Below, piece after piece: positions 1 to 6,056 of a stretch of DNA of 6,778 bases; positions within the stretch are counted from its first letter, which is position 1, and each line of letters opens with the position of its first letter. Made by a program: the position numbers and the translations under genes. The notes under the pieces are model-generated. The model was not told the origin of the DNA. It made no database searches and saw nothing but the letters and a program-made list of their open reading frames with translations. Origin of the DNA: Alphaproteobacteria bacterium (lineage in GTDB: Bacteria > Pseudomonadota > Alphaproteobacteria > CACIAM-22H2); assembly GCA_947500965.1 (NCBI GenBank), contig CANMWW010000121.1, positions 1-6,778 of the forward strand, in the 5' to 3' direction.

Positions 1-510
1 ACGACGCTCTACGTCACCCACGACCAGGAGGAGGCGCTCGCGGTCTCGGACCGCATCGCCGTCCTCGACCGCGGCCGGCTGCTGCAGGTCGACGAGCCGC
101 GGCGCGTCTACGAGCAGCCCTCGCATCTCTTCGTCGCCGACTTCATCGGCGGCGCCAACAAGATCCCCGCGCGCGCCGAGGGCGGCGCCGCGCGGCTGTC
201 CGGCGGCGAGATGCTGCCGCTGCCGGTGACCGCCGCCGCGGGCAGCGAGCTCGTCGCGACGCTGCGCGCCGAGGACATCAGGCTCGAATCCCCGTCGCCC
301 GACGCGGTGCGGCTGCGCGCGCGCGTCGTCCTCGCGTCCTACCTGGGCGCGAAGCTCCGGCTCGCCTGCGCGCTCGCGGACGGCACGCCGGTCGAGGCCG
401 ACACCGACGTCGCGGCGCGCCTGCCCGGCCCGGGCGGCGAGGTCGACCTCTGGTTCGCGCCGGGCAAGGCGCGCGTCTTCGACGCCGGGGACGGGCGGAG
501 GGTCGGTTGA
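1..510 (+). CDS. ABC transporter ATP-binding protein, C-terminal part (5' end outside window)
   Basis: This is the energy-coupling ATPase of an ABC importer, acting on the cytoplasmic face of the inner membrane. Frame 1 is open from the first base to TGA at 508-510, giving 169 residues. The first residues read TTLYVTHDQEEALAVSDRIA, which is the H-loop (switch) region. His7 of the fragment is the switch histidine. It continues through DRGRLLQVDEP and the conserved VYEQPSHLFVADFIGGAN linker into a TOBE-like regulatory domain (about residues 58-169, with RAEDIRL and GAKLRLACAL). The Walker A, signature and Walker B motifs lie upstream of the window. The sequence fits the CUT1/FbpC/PotA-like importer ATPases that carry TOBE domains. 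The substrate cannot be read from this piece. The stop overlaps the start of the permease by 4 nt, so the two are one operon. Confidence 0.93.
   Translation, partial: TTLYVTHDQEEALAVSDRIAVLDRGRLLQVDEPRRVYEQPSHLFVADFIGGANKIPARAEGGAARLSGGEMLPLPVTAAAGSELVATLRAEDIRLESPSPDAVRLRARVVLASYLGAKLRLACALADGTPVEADTDVAARLPGPGGEVDLWFAPGKARVFDAGDGRRVG
497..503 (+). promoter_or_regulatory. Ribosome binding site deciding a TTG start
   Basis: GGAGGGT lies inside the end of the ATPase gene, 3-6 nt before the TTG at 507. It supports the TTG start of the permease, which has no ATG near its expected N-terminus, and translation coupled to the ATPase through the TTGA overlap. Confidence 0.6.
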
Positions 511-2186
511 GGCGCAACCCGGTCGCCGCGGCGCTGCGCGATCCCTGGACCTTCATCGGCCTCGCGGGGATCGCCTTCGCCACAGTCTTCGCGGTCGTCC
601 CGCTGCTGGCGCTGTTCGCGCAGAGCCTGCAGGGCCAGGACTGCGACTGCATCGGGCTCGAGAACTTCGAGACCTTCTTCGGCTCGCGCTACTTCCGCCG
701 CGCGCTGTTCAACAGCCTGAACGTCGCCACGGCCGCGACCGTCCTGTCGCTGGCGATCGGCGTGCCGCTGGCGATCCTGTTCACGCGCTTCCGCTTCCCC
801 GGGCGGCCGGTGCTCATGACCATGATCGTCATGTGCATGCTGTCGCCGCCGTTCATCGGCGCCTATGCGTGGGTGATCCTGTTCGGGCGCGGCGGCATGG
901 TCACGCTCTTCGCGCGCGACACGCTCGGCATCGAGCTGCCGACCATCTACGGGCCCGCGGGCATCTCCATCGCGAGCGCCTTCAGCCACTATCCGGTCGT
1001 GTTCTTCGTCGTCTCCGGCGCGCTGCAGCGCATCGACCGCAGCTTCGAGGAGGCCGCGGCGAGCCTCGGCCGGCGCCCGGCGATGGTCGTCGCCACCGTG
1101 ACCCTGCCGCTGGCGCTGCCCGGCGTCGCGACCTCGGCGCTGCTGGTCTTCCTCAGCACGCTCGCCGACTTCGGCACCGCGAACATCCTGGGCGAGGGCG
1201 AGCGCTATCCCGTCCTCGCGACGCTCGCCTACTCGCTCTACCTCAACGAGATCGGCAGCGAGCCCGGCATGGCGGCGACCACCAGCGTCGTGCTGGTGAC
1301 CATCGCGCTCGGCCTGGTCCTGCTCATGCGCCTCGCCTCCGACCGTCGCTCGGTCGTCGGCGACGCGGCCGCGCAGCAGCCGCCCCCGGCGCGCCTCTCG
1401 GGCTGGCGCGCGGCGGCCTGCGCGAGCGCGACGTTCCTCGTCGTCGCGGCGGCGAGCCTGCCGCTGGTCGTCGTCTGCGTGTCGTCCTTCCTCGACGCGC
1501 GCGGCGCCGTCTTCCAGGCCGACTTCACGCTCGAGAACTACCAGAAGGCCTTCGCGCTGATCGGCGACGCGCTGTGGAACAGCATCGCCTACGCGACCGC
1601 CGCGCTGTGCGCGATCGTCGTGATGGGCTCGGCCTTCGGCTACTACGTCAGCCGCTACGGCGGCCCGCTGTCGCGGTCGCTCGACCTCGTCGCGATGATC
1701 CCCTTCGTCGTGCCCGGGACCGTGCTGGGCATCGGCTACGCGTCGGTCTTCAACGGCCCGCCCATCTACATCACCGGCACCGCCTGGATCATCGTGGTCG
1801 TGTACATCGTGCGGCGCATGCCCTACCTCACGCGCGCGGCGTCGAGCGTCGTCTACCAGATCGACCGCGGCCTCGAGGAGGCGTCGCTGAACCTCGGCGC
1901 GCCGCCGCTCGCGGGCTTCCGCAGGATCATGGTGCCGCTGATGCGCCCGGGCATCATGGCCGGCATGACCATCGCCTGGCTCGAGGTCTTCAACGAGCTC
2001 TCCGCCTCGATCGTCCTCTACACCGGCGCGACGCGCACGCTGCCGATCGCCGCCTACCAGCAGGCCTTCAACGGCGACATCGGCATCGCGGCGGCCTACG
2101 CGACCATGCTCGTCGGCATCACGGCCGCGACGCTGGCCGCGGTGATACGCCTCGGCGGCGCGGAGCAGACCCTGGCGATCAAATGA
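507..2186 (+). CDS. Fused two-domain ABC transporter permease (FbpB/PhnU-like)
   Basis: This 559-residue inner-membrane protein forms the whole translocation pore of an importer. It holds two tandem permease domains, whereas many importers use two separate subunits. Each half has its cytoplasmic EAA loop that docks on the ATPase: EEAAASLG at residues 181-188 and EEASLNLG at 457-464, both followed by the usual P-L-x-x-PG turn. Hydrophobic segments start at about residues 16-40, and about 12 are expected. Length and layout match the iron(III) permease FbpB/AfuB group. The putative 2-aminoethylphosphonate permeases (PhnU-type) are also fused and similar in size, so iron is the likelier but unproven substrate. 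Start TTG at 507 is chosen from the GGAGG just upstream and the TTGA overlap with the ATPase stop. Its own stop overlaps the kinase start as ATGA. The substrate-binding protein is not in the window and may lie upstream. Confidence 0.93.
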   Translation: MRRNPVAAALRDPWTFIGLAGIAFATVFAVVPLLALFAQSLQGQDCDCIGLENFETFFGSRYFRRALFNSLNVATAATVLSLAIGVPLAILFTRFRFPGRPVLMTMIVMCMLSPPFIGAYAWVILFGRGGMVTLFARDTLGIELPTIYGPAGISIASAFSHYPVVFFVVSGALQRIDRSFEEAAASLGRRPAMVVATVTLPLALPGVATSALLVFLSTLADFGTANILGEGERYPVLATLAYSLYLNEIGSEPGMAATTSVVLVTIALGLVLLMRLASDRRSVVGDAAAQQPPPARLSGWRAAACASATFLVVAAASLPLVVVCVSSFLDARGAVFQADFTLENYQKAFALIGDALWNSIAYATAALCAIVVMGSAFGYYVSRYGGPLSRSLDLVAMIPFVVPGTVLGIGYASVFNGPPIYITGTAWIIVVVYIVRRMPYLTRAASSVVYQIDRGLEEASLNLGAPPLAGFRRIMVPLMRPGIMAGMTIAWLEVFNELSASIVLYTGATRTLPIAAYQQAFNGDIGIAAAYATMLVGITAATLAAVIRLGGAEQTLAIK

Positions 2187-3298
2187 ACGACTTCTCGGGG
2201 GAGCGGCGTTTCGAGGACTTCGCCGAGATCGGCTTCGGCTGGTTCTGGGAGACGGATGCTCACCATCGCTTCTCCTTCATCACCGGCAATAGGTTCAATT
2301 CCAGCTTCGAGTTGACTTCGGAGGTCTTCGGCCGGTCACGCATAGAGATCCTCGAGGCCTATGGCCACGTCGTGCCCGACGACCTCCGGACCCTCGAGCA
2401 GTTGATGGACCGGCGCGAGGTTTTCCACGGCTTCGTCTACGAGCGGCCGACGAACAAGCCCTACGAACGTCGCGAAATCCAGTTCTGCGAACTCAGCGGT
2501 CGGCCGGTCTTCGACGCCGATGGGACCTTCGTTGGCTACCGGGGCACGGGTCGTGACATCACCGCGCAGCGCGAGCGCGAGGCCCACCTCCGGAAGATGG
2601 TGGACGCCGAGGTGCGGCGCAGCGAGGAGATGCGCAGACTTATCTCGATGGTGAACCACGAACTGCGCACGCCGCTGGCCGTGATCGACAGCACCGCGCA
2701 GCGACTTGGCGCGCGCCTGGGCGAGGACTCGGACGAGCACCTGCGCCTCGACCGCATCCGCGCCTCGGTGTCACGGGCGGTCGACGTGATCGATCGCATG
2801 CTGTCGAGCGCCCGGCTGGAGGATGGCCGCGTGACGCCGGAGAAGGAGAGCCTGGACCTGCTTTCCCTCGTGCGCGACGTCACCGGTCTGCAGAAGCAGA
2901 TCAACCCCGGCTTCGCCTTCACCACCGAGGCCGACCGGCCGGACTTCATGGTGCAAGGCGACCGCCACATGCTCGAGATGGTCGTCTCGAACCTGCTCTC
3001 CAACGCGGTCAAGTATTCGGGCACCAGCCGCGATATCTGCATCCAGCTCCGCCATGCCGAGGGCGGCCGCTGGATCGAGCTTGCGGTGGTCGACAAGGGC
3101 GTCGGCGTCCCGCTCGAGCATCTGCCGATGCTCTTCCGCCGCTTCTTCCGCGCCAGCACCGCGCGTGGCATCCCCGGATCCGGCCTCGGGCTCAGTCTCG
3201 TGCGCGAATTCGTTCGCATGCATGGCGGCTCGGTGTCGGCGACGTCGACGCCCGGCGCGGGCTCCATCTTCCGCGTGCGCCTGCCGGCGCGCGCCTAG
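2183..3298 (+). CDS. Soluble PAS-domain sensor histidine kinase
   Basis: This 371-residue protein autophosphorylates on a histidine and passes the phosphate to a response regulator. A PAS domain spans about residues 7-132; it opens with FAEIGFGWFWETDA and ends with the PAC-type GYRGTGRDIT at 118-127. A short coiled linker leads to the HisKA domain, whose phospho-acceptor His159 sits in NHELRTP (158-164). The ATPase domain has the N box NLLSNAVKYS (270-279), the D box DKGVGVP (304-310) and the G box GSGLGLSLV (332-340), so all catalytic boxes are present. No membrane segment or signal peptide is seen, so the signal is probably cytoplasmic. The ATG at 2183 overlaps the permease stop as ATGA with only a distant GGAG upstream, so translation is probably coupled to the permease. 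The 5' part is less GC-rich than its neighbours: 2281-2340 is 34/60 GC by hand count, against 47/60 at 1861-1920. No response regulator is visible in the window. Confidence 0.93.
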   Translation: MNDFSGERRFEDFAEIGFGWFWETDAHHRFSFITGNRFNSSFELTSEVFGRSRIEILEAYGHVVPDDLRTLEQLMDRREVFHGFVYERPTNKPYERREIQFCELSGRPVFDADGTFVGYRGTGRDITAQREREAHLRKMVDAEVRRSEEMRRLISMVNHELRTPLAVIDSTAQRLGARLGEDSDEHLRLDRIRASVSRAVDVIDRMLSSARLEDGRVTPEKESLDLLSLVRDVTGLQKQINPGFAFTTEADRPDFMVQGDRHMLEMVVSNLLSNAVKYSGTSRDICIQLRHAEGGRWIELAVVDKGVGVPLEHLPMLFRRFFRASTARGIPGSGLGLSLVREFVRMHGGSVSATSTPGAGSIFRVRLPARA

Positions 3299-3350
3299 CC
3301 GCGGGCCGGGCGGGCCACCACATCACGCTCCCCCAGCAGAAAGGCGAGCC

Positions 3351-4292
3351 ATGACCAGCCAGCCAGGCCAGGAACCGCGCCCCGCCGCGCGGCGCGCCCT
3401 GTCCATCGTCGCCGCGGCCGCCCTCGCGCTCGCGGCCGGCTTCCCCGCCGCGATGCTCTGGACCCACGACATCGACGACGACCCCGCCTACGCCCTGCCC
3501 GCGGGCGAGCCCGCCGCCGGCGGCAGCCGCGCGGTGGCGATGATCGCCGCGCTGGTCGCGCGCGAGACCGACGAGAAGCGCTGGGTCGCCAACGATCCCT
3601 GGTTCATGCCCGGCCACTGGCTCGACAACATGCCGAACTTCCAGCAGGGCATGTTCGCCGCGCTGGCGCGCGTGACCGCCGAGCTGCGCGACCAGCTCGG
3701 CCGCGCGCGCGGCACCAGCCAGGACGACGGCGACCTGCGCGAGGCCGCTGGCCTGCTTCAGTTCCCCGGCGACAAGTGGGTGATCGACCTCGCGACCTCT
3801 CCCTGGCCCCAGGCGCCGAGCGAGGCGCAGTACCGCCGCGCGCGCCAGGCGCTGCTTGCCTACAACCGCCGCCTCGCCGCGGGCCAGGCGGTGTTCGAGC
3901 GCCGCGCCGACAACCTGATCGCGACGCTGGACCGCATCGCGCTCGACCTCGGGTCCTCGGCCGCCGCGCTCGACCAGCGCATCGGCCATGGCGTCCTCGA
4001 CATGCGCGCCGACGACATCTTCTTCTCGGTCAAGGGCCAGGCCCATGGCTACGCGCTGGTGCTGCGCGAGCTGGAGAAGGACTTCGCCGGCGTCGTGCGC
4101 GAGCGCGACGTGGCGACGCTCTGGCGCAGCATGCTCGCCTCGCTCGCGCATGCCGCGTCGATGGACCCGCTGGTCGTGGTCAACGCCGCGCCCGACGGCG
4201 CGCTCTTCCCGAGCCATCTCGCCGCGCAGGGCTTCTACGTGCTGCGCGCGCGCGTCCAGATGCGCGAGATCGCGGCGGTGCTCGCGAAGTGA
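3351..4292 (+). CDS. DUF2333-family membrane-anchored protein of unknown function
   Basis: This is a 313-residue protein. A short basic N-terminus (residues 1-15) is followed by one hydrophobic segment (about 16-36), an N-in signal anchor, so most of the protein is expected in the periplasm. Conserved-looking blocks are NDPWFMPGHWLDNMPNFQQG (81-100), DLREAAGLLQFPGDKWVID (128-146), DDIFFSVKGQAHGYALVLRE (221-240) and the C-terminal GFYVLRARVQMREI (294-307). These blocks and the length match my memory of the DUF2333 family of proteobacteria, which has no established biochemical role. Start ATG 3351 is preceded by AAAGG at 3340-3344 with 6 nt spacing, and it gives a sensible N-terminus before the membrane segment. 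It lies 52 nt after the kinase on the same strand and could share its transcript. It meets the - strand genes tail to tail. Confidence 0.82.
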   Translation: MTSQPGQEPRPAARRALSIVAAAALALAAGFPAAMLWTHDIDDDPAYALPAGEPAAGGSRAVAMIAALVARETDEKRWVANDPWFMPGHWLDNMPNFQQGMFAALARVTAELRDQLGRARGTSQDDGDLREAAGLLQFPGDKWVIDLATSPWPQAPSEAQYRRARQALLAYNRRLAAGQAVFERRADNLIATLDRIALDLGSSAAALDQRIGHGVLDMRADDIFFSVKGQAHGYALVLRELEKDFAGVVRERDVATLWRSMLASLAHAASMDPLVVVNAAPDGALFPSHLAAQGFYVLRARVQMREIAAVLAK

Positions 4293-4294
4293 GG

Positions 4295-4311
4295 GCCGCG
4301 CCGCGCGCGGC
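4295..4311. terminator. GC hairpin between convergent genes, possible weak bidirectional terminator
   Basis: A perfect 7-bp inverted repeat (GCCGCGC, then a CGC loop, then GCGCGGC) fills the 19-bp gap between the two convergent stop codons. No T-run follows on either strand, so it is not a classical intrinsic terminator. Position is the main argument. In DNA this rich in CG such palindromes arise by chance, so confidence is low. Confidence 0.3.
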
Positions 4312-4683
4312 TCAGCGCGCGGGGATCGTGAAGCCCGCCCCGCCGGACACGTAGCCGTCGGGCGTCACCGAGAGCGCGTGGACCGCGGAGGTCTGCGTGT
4401 CCTGGAACACGAGCATGAAGGCCTGTCCGCCGCGCGCGCCGGCGACCGGCATCGTGCCGACCAGGCGCCAGCTGCGCGGGATGGAGACCTCGGCGGCGTC
4501 GAGCGTCGCCGCGACCTGCCGCGAGGCTGCGTTGGAGACCTCGTTGACGTTGCGCTCGATCGGCGCGAGGCGCAGCGGGCGCAGCTCGAGCCGGTCGGGC
4601 AGGTATTCGCCCGCGCGCGTCGGCGCGGTGGCGAGGCATGCCGTCGCTGCGAGCGCGACGGCGGCGGCGCGCATGGGTCGCAT
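4312..4683 (-). CDS. Small exported protein of unknown function
   Basis: This 123-residue protein has a Sec signal peptide: MRPMR, then a hydrophobic Ala-rich core (6-20), then PTRA with likely cleavage after Ala24. The mature part is about 99 residues. It starts GEYLPDRLELRPLRLAP and ends in a region with alternating hydrophobic residues (AFMLVFQDT at 88-96, VHALSVTPDGYVSG at 101-114) that could form beta strands. I recognise no family. Start 4683 is chosen because GAGGAAGGA sits 7 nt upstream and the signal peptide then has a normal short n-region. A second candidate ATG at 4719 overlaps the stop of the upstream gene as ATGA and would add 12 residues (MNAATAARKERA). A Cys at 16 lies in ATAC, which is a poor lipobox. 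It is the last gene of the - strand set and presumably works with proteins A and B in the envelope. Confidence 0.75.
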   Translation of the reverse strand: MRPMRAAAVALAATACLATAPTRAGEYLPDRLELRPLRLAPIERNVNEVSNAASRQVAATLDAAEVSIPRSWRLVGTMPVAGARGGQAFMLVFQDTQTSAVHALSVTPDGYVSGGAGFTIPAR

Positions 4684-4690
4684 CGCTCGT

Positions 4691-4699
4691 TCCTTCCTC
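4691..4699 (-). promoter_or_regulatory. Strong ribosome binding site for the small exported protein
   Basis: On the - strand this reads GAGGAAGGA, 7 nt before the ATG at 4683. It favours that start over the ATGA-coupled ATG at 4719, and it would let the exported protein be translated more strongly than the genes before it. Confidence 0.6.
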
Positions 4700-4715
4700 G
4701 CGGCGGTCGCCGCGT

Positions 4716-5990
4716 TCATCTCGGGCAGCCGAGGTTGTAGGACCATTGCGTGCCGACGCCCGGCCCGATGACCTGGACCTCGACGACATAGGCGTCGGGC
4801 CCGCCCGGCTCCGGCCGCCAGTCGAAGCGGATCGCGCCCTGGCCCGAGACCGGCCCGTTCGTCTCCGCGAGCAGCCGGCCGCGATAGTAGACGCGGACAT
4901 GGTCGGGCTGCCGCTTCGTGTCGTAGGTCACCTCGACCGGGCCGGGCCTGTCGCCGAGGAAATGGTTGTTGAGCGTCACGCCCTGCCCGCCGCTCTTCGT
5001 CTCGGCGTTGCAGGGCAGCGTGTTCGGCGGCGGCTCGGGCGGCTTCTCCGCCTGGCGCTCGGGTTGGCGCGGCGCGGGCTGCGGCACCGGTGGTGGTGCC
5101 GGTGGTGGCGGCGGTGGCGGCGGCGGAGGCGGAGGCGGAGGCGGAGGCGGCGGAGCAGGTGGCGGTGGTGGCTCCTGCGGCGCCTCCATGCGCGGTGGCG
5201 GCGGGGTCTCCGGTGGCCTGGGTGGCTCGGGCGGCCTGGGTCGCTCGGGCAGGGGGCACGCGGCGCGTCGCGCACCGAGCTCGGCCTCGAGCTCGGCGAT
5301 CCTGCGGCGCAGCGCGCGGCCGCGCTCCTCCTCGCGCAGCAACTCGGCCAGCTCCGCCATCTGCCCCGGCTCGGCGCGGCACACCGGCTCGGCGCGCGGG
5401 AAGAGGCCGAGCACGGGCCCCGCGAGCAGCGCGGCGAGCGCGCCGAGCAGCAGCAGCGCGAGCGCGGCGAGCGCGGCCATGCGCCACGTCCAGGGTCGCG
5501 GCGCCTGCGCCGCGACGCCGTCGTCGAGCCGCGTCACGAAGCCGAGCGGCCCCGGCGCCGCGGCGGGTACGAGGCCCCAGCCGAGCAGCACGGGCCTGCC
5601 TTCCGCGTCGGGCGCGGCCCAGGCCTCGACATGGGCGAAGGACGGGATCTCCAGCGCGGCAGCGACCAGCGCGGGCAGGCCCGCGTCGGCGGGATCGCGC
5701 GCCGCGCGCAGCTCTGCGGCGCGTCGAAGCTCCGAGGCGAGCCGCCCGAGCTCCGCGCGCAGCGCCTCGCGCTGCGTGGCGTCGAGCGTCTCGTGGCGCG
5801 CGCTCGTGCCGCCGGGCGGCGGCGCGAAGACGAGCGCGTCGCCCTCGACCGTCACGTCGGCGAAGAGGCAGGTCGTCTCCGGCCCCGCGGCCTCCGCCAG
5901 CAGCGCGCTGAGGACCACGCGCGCGCGCGCATGGTCCCAGCCCGCTGGCAGCAGGTTGCGATACTCGGCGGCGGCGAAGCGCTGGGTCAT
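4716..5990 (-). CDS. Membrane-anchored protein A: coiled coil, polyproline stalk and two-cysteine C-terminal head
   Basis: This is a 424-residue protein of no certain family. Visible parts in order are: an N-terminal domain (1-165) with GRPVLLGWGLVPAA at 131-144, presumably cytoplasmic; one membrane segment (about 171-197); a charged helical stretch likely to be a coiled coil (208-243) between Cys204 and Cys245; a proline-rich stalk (247-323) with 18 consecutive prolines at 280-297; and a C-terminal head (about 324-424) with SGGQGVTLNNHFLG (333-346), YDTKRQPDHVRVYYRG (356-371), VSGQGAIRFDW (381-391) and Cys327/Cys422. The head alternates hydrophobic and polar residues and is probably a beta-sandwich. 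Topology (head in the periplasm) is inferred from the single membrane segment and the cysteine pairs. The upstream protein B shares the anchor and stalk but not the head. Start ATG 5990 has only weak ribosome-binding sequence (AGGGG 13 nt away, GAAAG 2 nt away), and an in-frame TGA lies four codons upstream. The layout resembles SrfA-family proteins as I remember them, with low certainty. Confidence 0.85.
   Translation of the reverse strand: MTQRFAAAEYRNLLPAGWDHARARVVLSALLAEAAGPETTCLFADVTVEGDALVFAPPPGGTSARHETLDATQREALRAELGRLASELRRAAELRAARDPADAGLPALVAAALEIPSFAHVEAWAAPDAEGRPVLLGWGLVPAAAPGPLGFVTRLDDGVAAQAPRPWTWRMAALAALALLLLGALAALLAGPVLGLFPRAEPVCRAEPGQMAELAELLREEERGRALRRRIAELEAELGARRAACPLPERPRPPEPPRPPETPPPPRMEAPQEPPPPPAPPPPPPPPPPPPPPPPPPAPPPVPQPAPRQPERQAEKPPEPPPNTLPCNAETKSGGQGVTLNNHFLGDRPGPVEVTYDTKRQPDHVRVYYRGRLLAETNGPVSGQGAIRFDWRPEPGGPDAYVVEVQVIGPGVGTQWSYNLGCPR
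5100..5153 (-). repeat. 18-codon polyproline tract in protein A, containing a GGCGGA hexamer repeat
   Basis: Eighteen consecutive proline codons use CCG, CCA and CCT. Four exact GGCGGA units (+ strand) lie at 5122-5145, each encoding two prolines. Slippage by whole units would change stalk length by two residues and keep the frame. The + strand, which is the template for this gene, has many GG runs. Confidence 0.9.
5221..5420. repeat. Direct repeat copy 1 (membrane end and coiled coil of protein A)
   Basis: This segment aligns without gaps to 6579-6778 in the same orientation, offset 1358 bp, with 9 mismatches in 200 by direct reading. Bases 5309-5420 (112 bp) are identical to 6667-6778. Mismatches gather toward the polyproline side: seven in the first 60, two in the next 60, none in the last 80. 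Similarity of the flanking proline-rich codons continues to about 5203. The partner copy is cut by the window edge, so the true length is unknown. Confidence 0.95.
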
Positions 5991-5999
5991 GGCTTTCGA

Positions 6000-6056
6000 T
6001 CAGCCCCTGTGCTCGTTCGAGGCAACGTACGCCTGCAGCTGGATCCCCTGGGTCAT
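6000..6056 (-). CDS. Possible 18-residue leader or detached N-terminus before protein A
   Basis: ATG at 6056 overlaps the TGA of protein B as ATGA and reads MTQGIQLQAYVASNEHRG before TGA at 6000-6002. It is in the same frame as protein A: after the stop come only Ser-Lys-Ala and then the Met of A at 5990. Sixteen of the 17 codons after the ATG end in G or C, as expected for real coding DNA here. It may be a tiny coupled ORF that hands ribosomes on to A. It may instead be the original start of A separated by a nonsense change, or chance. There is no good ribosome binding site of its own (AGGA is about 14 nt upstream). Confidence 0.3.
   Translation of the reverse strand: MTQGIQLQAYVASNEHRG

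Noticed and set aside
833..2182. Long open frame upstream of and continuous with the kinase, on the + strand
   Set aside because: It is a shadow of the permease gene in another frame, with Arg/His/Ala-rich translation and no domain. The kinase begins at 2183 where PAS-like sequence starts and the ATGA overlap lies.
3192..4217. Long - strand open frame opposite the DUF2333 gene
   Set aside because: It is antisense to a gene with recognisable conserved blocks. Its own translation is Ala/Arg/Gly/Val-rich without motifs.
4621..4683. Lipoprotein signal in the small exported protein (Cys16)
   Set aside because: The residues before the cysteine (A-T-A) do not fit the lipobox, which needs Leu/Val/Ile at -3. 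A normal signal peptidase I site at TRA is better.
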